This document shows positions 24,800 to 35,445 of a DNA stretch of 64,000 nucleotides, piece after piece. The position numbers were made by a program, and so were the translations under genes. This DNA comes from Polytrichum commune (taxonomy: Eukaryota > Streptophyta > Polytrichopsida > Polytrichales > Polytrichaceae). Positions within the stretch are counted from its first letter, which is position 1. Each line of letters starts with the position of its first letter. The DNA lies in the NCBI GenBank assembly GCA_950295325.1, contig OX485803.1, positions 10,292,001-10,356,000 on the forward strand, in the 5' to 3' direction. The notes beneath the pieces were generated by a model. It worked only from the letters and a program-made list of their open reading frames with translations. It was not told the origin of the DNA and did no database searches.

Positions 24800-25085
24800 A
24801 CAAAACAACAGGTGATAGCACAATCCACTACACAAGTTGAGTATATGGCTATAGGAGAAGCTACAAAAGAGGCATTGCGGTTACAACACATTTTTTGAGA
24901 AATGGGTGTCTTTCAACCCAAATCAATGCGTATTTACTATGATAGTCAAAGTTGTATGGCTATGACAAAAAATCCGGAATTCAATGGGCATTCTGAACAC
25001 ATTGAAGTTCAATTTCATTTCATGAGAGAAAAGGTTGAAGCTCGTGAAATTGAATTCACATATAACCCACCAATGTTATGGTAGC
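24800..25085 (+). pseudogene. Copia B RNase H relic directly after integrase
   Basis: The frame starting near 24802 encodes TKQQVIAQSTTQVEYMAIGE, the RNase H segment (usually ..STxEAEYMA). It then encodes YYDSQSCMAMTKNPEF and HSEHIEVQFHFMREKV, the typical copia C-terminus. One stop (TGA near 24896) interrupts it. The roughly 1 kb or more that should encode reverse transcriptase and the first part of RNase H between 24798 and 24802 is absent. Confidence 0.9.
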
Positions 25086-25271
25086 GGACATATTTATCAA
25101 GAGCCTACCATAACCTAAATTAGGATTTTGTTAGGAAAATCTAGGAGTATGTGGTTCAATTCCAACCGAAGCTATAAACAAGTCTTTAAAGAGAGAATGT
25201 TTAAATCGAGTGGGAGTTAGTCAACCTAGTTCCTTGGAAAAGATGATAACTTGAGAATTTTAGTGTTGAGC

Positions 25272-25281
25272 GAAGTGGGAG
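25272..25281 (+). other. Polypurine tract of Copia B
   Basis: gaagtgggag lies immediately before the TGTTG start of the 3' LTR, the normal position for a copia polypurine tract. Confidence 0.85.
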
Positions 25282-25528
25282 TGTTGAAATATGAAGAGAC
25301 TAAGGTAGCTCAAACTAAAAGGTCTCAAGTGACCTCAGGCATTCTAAATGAGTAAATGGAACCGTAGCATCAAGAGACTTCCATTGTACCTAATCTCATA
25401 CCAAGAAAGAGGCTCGGGGGTGAGAGGAAAATCATTGCTTTGTGACTTCTTTCTCTATTGTTCGGCGGAGAGCCTTCTCTAACTTTCTTGTCTGTCTCGA
25501 TCCTCTTCTCAATCTCTATTTCTAAACA
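25282..25528 (+). repeat. 3' LTR of Copia B
   Basis: 247 bp from TGTTGAAATATGAAG to ctaaaca, aligned with 16040-16315. The GAGGA duplication follows at 25529-25533. Confidence 0.95.
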
Positions 25529-25533
25529 GAGGA

Positions 25534-28500
25534 CACAAGGAAGTTGTCGTTATCCAAGGCTAGTGCATCGGGCCATTAGAGAAAGGTCGTAATTACTTGT
25601 TCGCAGACTTGTGTGGTCGGTTCATTCGCAGCTAGGTGCACCTTGACAAGTAGTTTAGATCTATTGCTAAGACTCACAAAGCTCAAACAATCAATCCGCT
25701 AGCTCTACGCAACTTTCTTCGCACAAAGAGACAAAATGTGGTGCACACTTGTAAGTTTGCATCTGGTAAACCATTTATGCAGGTAATAATTAATGAAGCA
25801 GGGGACAGTTGAGCATTATTAAAGTGCAAAATGCCGTAAGAACACAATAGTACAGTTGGAAAACACGTTTAGTGAATCAAGAGAAAACATGAGTGGTAGC
25901 TGCTTAGAATCAGTTCCATCAAACTCGCTTGGAGGTCTCTTCAACGGCAACCTCCATGGCGAAGTTGCATGAAAGCAAATTGTAGATCTGAACATGGGAA
26001 GGGAGCATTCCATTGGTGCAAGCTCGCCCGGTGCACATTGTTACCTAATACTGAGCTATTTACCACCTACTCACAAATTGAGGCATAGTTGATATGGAGT
26101 TGGTATAATTTCATTTGAATGTTATATCTCTCTGTTACAGAGCAGATTGGAAGTGTGAAAGTACTGTATTAGATTTGTATAAGTAGCTACCATAATTGTT
26201 GCATCATAAGAAGCCGCACCTCTTGATTCATTAGTGTGAAGATCTTGTGAATAAAATGGGGTTGGAAAATAGAAAAGAATGTGACCCAATTAAAATGAGC
26301 ATTAAAGATTTGACACTATTTCAAAGTTCCTAATTGAGACAAATGAAGGTTTATTTTACTACCAAAACACATAGAAGGTTGGCATTAAGAATCAAAATTG
26401 TGAGCAGGGCAACTCTAGGGTGCACATGGTGGAACTAAACAACTCCTTGGAAGGGAAACAAAACACACTATGATTTTGCCAATCAAGATTGAATAGATCA
26501 TTTCAAAATTACCAAGTCACAAAGTTGGGAATTTATGGACCAGAGGTATGGGGCGCTCGTAATATATATAAGAATTTTAGACCACAATTTGAACTAACAC
26601 GCACCTTTTAATAGTGTAATTTTCTTTTTTTGCTTAATGGGTTCAAGTATAATGAAAATTAGAATTCTGCATTAAATGTGGGCAATTCCAAGTGCCAATA
26701 TCGACATCAAATGACATTAGATTCCAAGACTTTAACCCAATAATTATGTTAGAATTAGTAAATTTACTAAGAAAATGCTCTGCTTAGACTTTGAAAACAT
26801 TGAATCAAATTTTTAGCATGATATTTAATGTTCAAGGTGTGTTATGTCATCTAAATGGGACCAACATCAACACACTTAACCAATGTCAATGTTGATAATC
26901 ACCCCGTTTAATATCACTTGGATGCGATCGCAAGTTACAGATACATCAAATTGTCAATGACAATTATTTCAAAATTCAAGTAGAGCTGTATCAGTGTTTC
27001 CAAAATGTATGTCTTATACTACTAGAGTCATCTTTTTGAGTTCTTTGCAACATGACCAAATTCATTGAGAAGATATTCAGATTTATGAAAGATAAATACC
27101 CATAATAAATAAAAGTAAAGTGCTCATCATAACACCTAGGAGTTGCACCCCATGAGGCTTCAAGATTATTTTGTTCTTCATCCACAAGGTTTAATACTCC
27201 TTTGGTAAGATGACTTCATAGAAGTGCAAACTCAAGCTAGTTCTAACCTTGAAGATTCTAAGCTAGTTCGTGAACCTTCCAACCAAGTTATCATAGTCTT
27301 CTACCAATTTCATGAACCTTCTAAATTAGTTCATGATTCTTCTAAACTGACTTGACATGTGGCAGATCTCAATTTCATGATAGTGGACTTCTACCTCTAG
27401 CAACTTCATGAATCTTCCAAACCAATTTCATAAATCTTTTTGCACTTTGTGGTTTTCATATTCTCAACTTCTCAACTTTCCGCCTCCTCGTTTTGCATTC
27501 TTTGCCTTCTTGTTGTTCTGTGTTTATTTGGAAGCCTCTAGTCTTGATGTCAATTTTTCTTTGGTCTTTCATTACAATACCTCAAAGTCGGAAGCAAGCA
27601 GTGCCCGTTCTGCTTTGGTCTTTGATTATTGTACATCGAAGCAAGCAACACAAACCCAATGTAGTTGAAGTGCTCAATCATGTGGATTTGAGAGTGTAGT
27701 GTGGTTGTGGATTTGATTGTGGGAAGAGTGTTGGTCTCAGTGAAAAAAGCACAAAACGCGTTTGGAGTGCAATGTCTAGTTTTGCGGTTGGATAAGAGAG
27801 GTTAATCAAAATTTTGGTAGAACTAGTCGTGGGGAACGATTAAGAAAATCTTATACATGATATACCTACTTTGTGAAATAAAGTTATGTAATTCATGAAA
27901 TTGATTTTGTGAAGTTGTGAATATAGGTATCAAATCATGAAATTGTCCACAACATGTAGAGAAGGTGGTTGAAAGTTCAAGTTAAATTGGTGGTCTATAC
28001 AGTGAACTTGGATCATGATTCCAATGAAATTGGTAGAACCTAAATATTGCTAAGTTGGTCCCTAAAATCACGAAATTGACTTTGGACTTCTGTAATAAAG
28101 CAAGGACATGACAAAGGCTTCAATATCTGCATGTATGTGAGCCCCATGGTGGCCTTGTATGTGATTGCAGTTGAGTTTCTTAGGCCTGCTCGCTTAAGAG
28201 AATTCTAGTGCAACTCGAGTTGGTCAAAGTAGAAATGCGGCTTGAAGTGTTTTGTGATTGATTTAAAGCCCTGGGAAAGTTAGATTGTTGCTGCAGAACT
28301 GGATTCTAGGGCACACGAGCAACAGATGAATGGTTGTCAAATTGTCCAGTCACCTGAAACCACCTAATGGAAAGGTGAAGATAGAGCAATTTTCAGATGC
28401 CAGTGGTTCTTCGTGTGCAATTGCAATGCCATTTTCAGGTCCGTACTGGCTTGGAACCGCAGGCGAGTCATCACCAACTCTGAATATAGCATGACCAGAT

Positions 28501-28600
28501 ACATAATTAGCTACACACTATTAGAAGAGACTGAGGGAGTACTGTGCAGCAACAAGTAATGTTGCTTCCAGTACTGTACTAATACAAATAATGTAAAGCG
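25534..28600. other. No gene recognised
   Basis: The first 50 bases continue duplicated block f. After that the sequence is AT-rich with no frame longer than about 86 codons, and none has a known domain. A gaacctt/catgaacctt phrase recurs around 27270-27420. Confidence 0.5.
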
Positions 28601-28609
28601 GTGAAGGGA

Positions 28610-28920
28610 AGAATCTTATCCTCATTAGCTGAGCTTATGGCTCAGGTTATACTGAACGGTTATGCATTTAACTCCTGTTTCCATTCGGAAAGGAATAGAA
28701 GTGAACTTCAAAGAATAGTTTCAGTCAAAACTATTAAGTTGCACAAAAGCAGTTCCAAAAGTGGTTCTCAGAATGTACTTGAACAGCACCATTGCTTTTT
28801 GAAAAATCTTTCTATGTGCAGGGTACTACCTTCCCTTAAAAGCATCAACCCTCTCAATGAGAATTCCTTAATGGCCTACCGATTTTTCCAGGTGGACACC
28901 CCGCACACTGGAGGAAATTA
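28610..28920 (+). repeat. Duplicated block a, segment II copy, open frame
   Basis: Paralogue of 3545-3900. The plus frame 28601-28921 is open for 106 codons, encoding SSLAELMAQVILNGY, CFHSERNRSELQRI and KSSSKSGSQ. The segment I copy keeps SSLA, MAQ and CFHS in the same order but is broken. I do not recognise the family. The shared residues suggest formerly coding sequence. Confidence 0.45.
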
Positions 28921-28929
28921 GCGCTTAAT

Positions 28930-29200
28930 CACATTTCCAGAAACGACAATATCGATCCATTCATCTTTGAATATAGGATCTGATTTTGTTGAGCTCTTTA
29001 CAGAATGTAGGCATGTAAGTACCTGTCACACTGCACTCTGTCTACATTAATGTCTTCATGGTCAATTTGCGAATAGGATCTGACTTGTTGAGCTCCTTGC
29101 AGAATGCAGGCATGTAAGTAGCTGTCACACTGCACTCTGTCAACATTAATCTCTTCATAGTCAATTTGCGAAGCCAGAGTGATCATCGTTCATGATCATA
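28930..29200 (+). repeat. Duplicated block c, segment II copy (left part)
   Basis: Aligns with 8270-8408. The alignment resumes after the foldback element at 30956. It includes the internal 99-bp tandem repeat listed separately. Confidence 0.6.
28974..29172. repeat. 99-bp tandem repeat, two copies
   Basis: The unit containing gttgagctc, catgtaagta, ctgtcacactgcactctgtc and tcaatttgcgaa occurs twice head to tail with a 99-bp period and a few differences. Confidence 0.88.
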
Positions 29201-30955
29201 GGTGGACGTTAACCTCCCCCCTATGAGCTTGTGGGGGAAGGAGTCTCTTGCAATGAACGAGGGAGAACCAACTGTTAGTTACAAATGAGCCAGTTGAGTT
29301 TGAGAAATAATCAGTTGAAGTTGAACATAACATTAGTGAGTTGATTAGTTTTGTTTGGGGTTTAGTAGTAGATTTAAGAATAAAGACTCTAGCTGTCAAA
29401 ACCCCACTGCTTCAAATTGACTCTGAAGTTAGGCCAGGTGAGCATAGCTCATCAATTGAGTAATGTTATAAAGACTTCAATAAAAGTACCAATCATTTAA
29501 GAAGCTTCTATAGAATATGTCTCAAATTGGTAAAGAAAAACCAAAAGTTCACAACATGCAACCGGTTGGACTTGGAAACACTAGGATTTTGACCAAGTTG
29601 TGCCCCAAAATCTCTGTGGACACTATTCTGTTGTTAGGATAAGGGTCGGGGCATGTACCCGCAACCAACGGGCAACCCCAAACAAAATTTTCTTTGCCTT
29701 TCAAGGGTCTTGTTCATGAAATCCATATTGAGTGCATCTCATCTTCAAGGTTTAAAATCCAATATGCATGTTCATTTTGACTTAGTAAGTACACAATTAG
29801 CTAGTTATTATTTTTGGAAATGAAACAATCACTAAAGCATGTAATCAATTTGGAAGTGAAAAGTACATTAAAATCTTCATTAGCATTGAAATGAAATGAA
29901 ATTGATTTTTAAAGTTTGGGAAGTTGAAAAGGCTAATGGAATTGAGGGTACATCAAGATGGTTTCAAACCATTTAATTCTCTAGAGTGGCAAAGTACAGT
30001 AGCCTCCGTGAGATAGAGGTTAATGTTAACTTGTTGGTATGATTGAAAGAAAGGCTTGAGGCTTCTTGGAACTACGTTCTCAAATAGTGATGAAAACTTA
30101 TCTCTAATGGGGTTGTATAGGGGATATTCCTACACAAAATGTGCCTCATTTTCAAGTACACTATAAGAGCAAAAGTGGCATAGTCTAGTATCTCTAGAAA
30201 TAGGGATTATCGTCCATCGTCAAGTTTCAATGGCAAGTCTACAATTCGAGGTGTGGTAGGCATCAATGATCTTGGGTTGTGGTGGAGTCAATAGTTGATT
30301 CAGGTAAAATTCACACGTATTTAAGAAAATCCTAGGTGATCATGACTTTTTTGTGACTACATTTTGAAAGGCCCAACTCTGTCATCCTAAGATCAGACTT
30401 ACAATCGTTTTCTTATTTTAGCCTATTCATTTTCATGATATATTTAATATAAATGCTTTTTTCCTTCACAAGACATTTCCTAAAACATCATAAAAATGAA
30501 TAACCTAAAATTAGATCATATTCTAAGTTTGATCCTAGAATGACAAATGATAAAGTCCCTTTCAAATGGTAAGTTGCACAAACGTATCGCCTCATTGCTT
30601 ATGAAGACTCTTTTTGTATTTCTTACTTCCAAATTGATTACATGCTTCATTGACAGTTTCATTTCAAAGAATAAAAACCCAGTTAATTACATATTTAGTA
30701 AGCAAAAATGATCATATATATTCGATTTTGGACCTCGAAGATGAGGCGGCCTAAATATGGGTTTTATGAACAAGGTGACCTTCAAGAATGCAAGGACAAC
30801 ATTTTTTATGAGTCGGGTGAAGCAGACAACATTTTTTGGTCGGGTCCAGAAAGCTTGTTTGAGATGCTCAAGGGTTGCAGGCCACAGGCCCTAAGCCCTT
30901 ATCCTTACAGGAGTCCCCTCCCCAAAAAACTCATAGGGGGAGGTTGCCATCCACC
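29201..30955. mobile_element. Foldback Mutator-like element 1, 1.75 kb
   Basis: The ends are inverted copies: ggtggacgttaacctccccc at 29201 and the reverse complement of the sequence ending at 30955 (ggtggatggcaacctccccc). The homology continues far inward, with 29640-29900 pairing with about 30590-30900. A 9-bp flank atgatcata (29192-29200) faces atgattgtg (30956-30964), a decayed direct duplication. Segment I has one uninterrupted atgattgtg at 8409-8417. Long inverted repeats and a 9-bp duplication point to a non-autonomous Mutator-type element. No transposase is seen. Confidence 0.72.
29251..29625. mobile_element. hAT-type MITE copy 1, nested in foldback element 1
   Basis: It interrupts the left arm of the foldback element: the right arm reads continuously from gactcctg to gataaggg where this insert sits. 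Ends are caatgaacgagggagaacc and a sequence ending ggacacta. The flanking 8-mers are gtctcttg and ttctgttg (6 of 8 identical). It belongs to the family at 31969, 41273 and 53682 (cattxxtaac, ccggttgga and aggattttga motifs). Confidence 0.7.
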
Positions 30956-31293
30956 ATGATTGTGGTGCAATCTGGTTTTTAGTTCCTTGAATTCTTATTG
31001 ACACACACAAAAATACCAAATGATTGAATATCATCAGCTCTTGGCGGTACTTCTCATTTAGTAGGTCCTCTAGATTAGGCACTCCATAGCCGGTGCTTGT
31101 ATGTTCCGAAGCATGGAGCATGCATTCTACTCCAACATATATTTTATCTTTGAATAATATTTTGATGACGTGGTGCTCACAACAGGATGACATCATGAAC
31201 AATGAGCGCAAAACAGGTGGATCATTTGGGATGCTTGGGAGACATTAAAGTATATCACCCGAAAGTCACTCTAGCCGAATGTATGTAGCACTA

Positions 31294-31660
31294 CACTAAA
31301 TATTGTATTTAAGTGTCACACAGTATTTTATGTCACTAATGGAGACGGTTCTAACAACGCTTCTTATGAATAAGTCTACAAGTATTGTACTCCCAACTTA
31401 CATTTATGTAATGAAGTACTTACAAATCTTGCTATGTTCTGTACCCTAACATTCCTGGAATAAAATACTTTCATAGATGATTGAAATTTAGTAACTGATA
31501 GTCACTGCAACGTTATAAGTCTACAATGACCAAAATTATTTACAGACAATGATAAATCATGTTCAGTACACATGTAGTGTAGGTGACACTACATGGACAA
31601 TCTACTATTAGGATTGAGCAAGACAAATAGGATTGGCGAAAATAATACATTGGCGAGTGT
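31294..31660. mobile_element. TA-target (mariner-type) MITE, family M1 copy 1
   Basis: Starts TA-CACTAAATAT and carries the family landmarks cttatgaataagt, gatgattgaaattt and gagcaagacaaatag in order. The right terminus is degraded near gagtgttatacc. Segment I reads gagctaccgac at the matching place (about 9952) with no insert. Confidence 0.75.
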
Positions 31661-31968
31661 TATACCGACAGTTTCCCTTACAGACTGCAGGAAAATGTGT
31701 CGGATTCCTCAAACCTCCACAGGACTCAGATGGTGAGCTACTTATCACCTGTTTCGAGAGCTCACACTCATAGCCACTTGGAAATGAGCCATGATTCTTG
31801 CGGTCATGTACCTGATTCCTAATCATTCTACCGACGATCCTACAGAGAGCACGTATTCTGCTCTAGAGCCCTTTATGACTGGGCTGCACGCCTGGTGACC
31901 ACTGACAAGCTCGTCTTTGCAAAGTCTCTTGCTAGAGTGACACAATCCTCTTCGGAGTCCATTAGGAA

Positions 31969-32355
31969 CGAGGAACAGGGAGAACCCACTGCTACATTGT
32001 TTTGTCTGTAATGTGGGCCACACTAATTCTCAATAACCCACACTATTTTATTACTATACTTTGAAGTGGTCCACTATAGTTTTCAGTGTGAAGGGCCGCA
32101 CTAAATTCCAACCCACATGAATTTCCTGCCCACACGAGGTAGACAAAACAATGTAGTTACAAATGAACCGATTGAGTTATAGAAATAACTAATTGATGTT
32201 CAAGATTTCAAGAAAATCATTGATTGTCTTAGAGAAATCTATGGACTACACCTCAACTTAGTTAAGAAAAACCAAAAGGTCACAATATGTAACCAATTGG
32301 ACTCGGAATCACTAGGATTTTGACCGGTTATGCCCAAAAATCTCCCCGCACACTG
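31969..32355. mobile_element. hAT-type MITE copy 2, with nested TA-MITE
   Basis: Perfect 8-bp target duplication ATTAGGAA at 31961-31968 and 32356-32363. The termini cgaggaacagggagaaccc and cgcacactg match other family members. Internal landmarks are gttacaaatgaacc, aggattttgaccgg and tgcccaaaaatct. An unrelated 159-bp element sits at 31995-32153. Confidence 0.87.
31995..32153. mobile_element. TA-target MITE, family M2 copy 1
   Basis: Terminal inverted repeats cattgttttgtct and agacaaaacaatg are perfect over 13 bp. TA dinucleotides flank both sides (31993-31994, 32154-32155). The uninterrupted target ttagttacaaatga is visible in the sister hAT-MITE at 29275-29288. It is 159 bp long with no coding sequence. 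Confidence 0.88.
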
Positions 32356-33009
32356 ATTAGGAAGTTGATTAGAGGAGACCTAATTGGCTTACCTGACTGT
32401 CGTGTGTATGTTTGACAAATCTCAATTGACGTTCAATCTCAAATCCAAAGTGTCAATGACGTTTTCAAAACAAAAAGTTGCATTTCAATTTACATCTGTA
32501 TTTTATTCTAAAATGTCGCCTCAATTTCTAATTTCAATTTCTAATTTCTAAGCATGTGTCATTTCAATTTCTAACATGTCAATTGACGTGTGATTTTTTT
32601 TTCCACAAGTCACACTACATGTCAAACTCTACATTATACATGTCAATTGACATGCATGATTTTTTTTTGTTTTTTTTCCCTCAAGATTAGGCGTGTCAAA
32701 TGTCAAAAACTTGCAAAAGTTTTGTCAGAAATTCACGCAGTACCTGAGTGCCTATAGCCTGCTTGAGAAGCCTTCACAGGTGGCATCATGCCTCAGTTTA
32801 CGGTGCTTCTAAAACACTTTCGGAATCCTGAAAAGGTTAAGATCCAAAAATTGATCAAAAATGGAACCACATCCTAATCCACAAGAGCTTCGAATACTGG
32901 TTTCTTTTTTTATTTTTTATTTTTTATTTTATTATTATTTAAAAATCCGAGCCTTTTTCTTAAATCATTGGAAATGGCACATGGTGCAATGATCTGCCTG
33001 CAAGCAAGT

Positions 33010-33055
33010 CGACCAAGATGCTGTTACACCTCCATGGCAAACCCCCCATTATTGG
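33010..33055 (+). repeat. Duplicated block e, segment II copy (left part)
   Basis: Matches 12713-12755. The match continues at 33836-33960 after the foldback element. Confidence 0.65.
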
Positions 33056-33835
33056 GGAACGTCAAACCTCCCCTACAAGCTTTTAGGGCAGGTGAATAGG
33101 GTCCAGGGCAGCCCCTCAGAAGAAAAAAGAAATTCGAGATTTTTTGAACCCGGTCGAAAACTGTTGTCTGTCCCATCTAACTTAGGAAAAGGCATTGCCC
33201 TTGCATTCTTGAAGGTCGCTTGTCCAGAACTCCCATATTGAGTGCGCTCCACCTTCAAAGTCCAAAATCCAACATATATGTGCACTTCACTAGGTAAATA
33301 AGCAATTGACTAGGATTTCATTCCCAAAGTGAAATCATCAATCAAGCATGTAATCAATTTCAAAGTCAAAAACATTACAAAATTCTCATTAGCATTGAAG
33401 TTATAATTTTTGTGACTTACCAATTGAAGAGGTCTTTGTCATTCTAAAATGAAACTTAAATTAATGTGTTGATTTTAGAATGTACATTTAGAATAGTTTG
33501 TGTAAGGCCTTCTACAATCACAAATTATTCATTCACATTCAAACTGATTAAGCATGATTTAATGTTAACACTTATTGTCGGCTTCATTGTAGGAATGAAA
33601 TCTCAATCTATTGCTTACTTACCCAGTGAAAGTGCGCATATATATATATATTGAATTTTGGACCTTGAAGTGCATTCAATATGGGATTTGTGAAGAAGCG
33701 GCCTTCAAGAATGCAAGGGCGATGTTTTTCCAAAGTCAGGCGAGACGGGCAGCAGTTTTTGGTCGGGTTCAGACAATCTCAAAGTTTTTTTTTCTGGGGC
33801 TGCTCTAAATGCTCATAAGGGGAGAGTTAACGTGG
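33056..33835. mobile_element. Foldback Mutator-like element 2, 780 bp
   Basis: The arms (about 33056-33400 and 33480-33835) are diverged inverted copies. Both carry the ttggactttg/gaccttgaag and cattcttgaagg/ccttcaagaatg stretches. The identical 13-mer CCCCCATTATTGG flanks it at 33043-33055 and 33836-33848, from which a 9-11 bp target duplication can be drawn. The arms are homologous to foldback element 1, so the two form one family. The empty site is present in segment I near 12749. Confidence 0.82.
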
Positions 33836-33849
33836 CCCCCATTATTGGC

Positions 33850-34380
33850 CCGCCGGCTGACACATATTCTACCGACGATTCCTGCGGCAAGGTCGACAAT
33901 CAAGGGAAATGTACGAGACAAGCAGAGCTCGTGGTCGAATCTATAGTGTCGTCAGTTTTCAAGCCCTGGGCTTTGAAGACATCTATGTTCAGGGTTAATT
34001 GTCAGTCTTATAAGAATGCGGGGATGGCAGTTAAAGTAAATCACTTCCACTTGTTGCTGTTGGGTCAGTTCTCGCAGTCAGATTCGCACCGAGATAGATC
34101 GTCTCCTCCTCCCACTCATGTCCAGGATTTGACTTCGTGCGACTGACGGCGAGAATTGACCCAACGCCAACCGAACTCAAACCTGGGACTAACTGCAGAG
34201 AAGGCACCTGAGACCGTGTTAGAAGGCACATTCCTTCGGACAACCTCCGTCAGATTTAGCATGACATCTATGTTCAGGCTTGTTTCCAGTCCTATGAGAA
34301 TGTGGAGATAGCAGTTAAGGGGATTCACTTCCACTTCTTGTCGTTCGGTCAGTTCTCGCAGCTAGTTCCACACTACACAT
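33850..34380. other. Repeat-derived DNA, no gene recognised
   Basis: Frames at 33832-34146 and 34031-34334 overlap on both strands and have no known domain. 34105-34265 is similar to 35450-35620 (landmarks cgacgccaacc, gggactaactgca/gggactgactgca and ccttcggaca/ccttcagaca). This is a further internal duplication of segment II. Confidence 0.5.
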
Positions 34381-34384
34381 GAGA

Positions 34385-35445
34385 TCAAGAGAAGAGCGCA
34401 CGTGTCATACCCCTGTATGTAGACAGTCTTGCTGATATTGGACCAGTTTGCAAATGAGTCAAGGATGAAGTGATGCTACATAGAACACGTTATATATAGC
34501 CTCTGGTAGCAGCTGCACATATCACATGGAAAACGGTGGTACAGAAGTCAAGTCAATTTCATATCTGATTCACATGAACGCACATCACCTGCTCCTTGAA
34601 GGAGCAGGTGAGGTGCGTTCATATGGATTAGACACGATCTTGAATTGAGGGACCAGGAACCAGATCGCGATGGGTAACATACAAATTCAGTACTTGTATC
34701 GCAGTCGGATCATTTACAGGTTGTTTAGATGATATCCTTGAAGAGGACTTTCTAATTAGCCATTAGTGTAAGAGCTTCAGTGCTGATGATCTGTTAAGTC
34801 TGATCGAATTTTCCTAGGTTGTTAAATCTATTGCTTGTACCAGTTGTTGTGCACGTAGACTGCAATTGTAGGATCTGTCCTCGAGATCTAGCCGGAGGCT
34901 CGCATGGTCAGACCCGAGTCCAAGGCATGAGATCAGACAACAGTACACCTGGAAATTTAGCACAACGAGAATTATGAGCTCTGTGCATTTGCTACACGTG
35001 ATTTGAGACAAAAGCTGTAGCCATTGAGTATATCGTCTTGAACACTGTTGCTTACACGCCATTGAGTATATCGTCGGTATGATTTGTTGGAATTGCAACT
35101 TTACTTAACTAAATGATACGTCACCGTGGACTGCTGATGTGAAAAACTGCAATGCCTTACGTAGACTCAACATGATTAAGAATGACGTACTGCCCAATGA
35201 TTTGGCACCTCGAATTTAAAGAAATAGAGCATGCGTGGGAGAATGAAGCGATAGGTTGTTATGCTATTTTTACTCTAGGGTATTGGTAGGAGATCGGTAT
35301 CAACACTCCGAACTCCTTTATAAGGAATAACTATCAATATCTCACAATCTTTGACCAAAGAGAATTTAATTTCAACTATTTCTACTTGTGTATTGTAAGA
35401 TATTAGTTTTATCATTTAGACGCGCAGTTTTATGGAGCTCGTGTA
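34385..35445 (+). repeat. Duplicated block b, segment II copy
   Basis: Paralogue of 4258-5450, but here it sits between blocks e and f. In segment I it precedes block c. Contains the longest hairpin of the window. No intact coding frame. Confidence 0.75.
34564..34632. repeat. Near-perfect 69-bp palindrome
   Basis: Arms of 34 bp flank a single central base at 34598 (core cacctgctccttg then aaggagcaggtg). About 30 of 34 positions pair. It corresponds to the 4439-4507 hairpin, whose centre has decayed. Confidence 0.9.

Larger units (their letters stand above)
16040..25528 (+). mobile_element. Ty1/copia LTR retrotransposon (Copia B), RT-deleted, hosting Copia A
   Basis: Two LTRs (16040-16315 and 25282-25528) begin TGTTG and end in CA. 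They are flanked by identical 5-bp target duplications GAGGA (16035-16039 and 25529-25533). A tRNA-Met primer site follows the left LTR and a purine tract precedes the right LTR. The order gag, zinc knuckle, protease, integrase, RNase H defines the copia type. The element contains a complete minus-strand copia element at 16609-21321. Without that element and its 5-bp duplication it is about 4.77 kb. All coding parts carry stops or frameshifts, and the reverse transcriptase is missing. A paralogous empty site lies near 37300. Confidence 0.96.
31050..32400 (+). repeat. Duplicated block d, segment II copy, carrying three MITEs
   Basis: Aligns with 9735-10290 once the inserts at 31294-31660 and 31969-32355 are removed. 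The latter insert has a third element inside it. No intact reading frame is seen. Confidence 0.72.
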
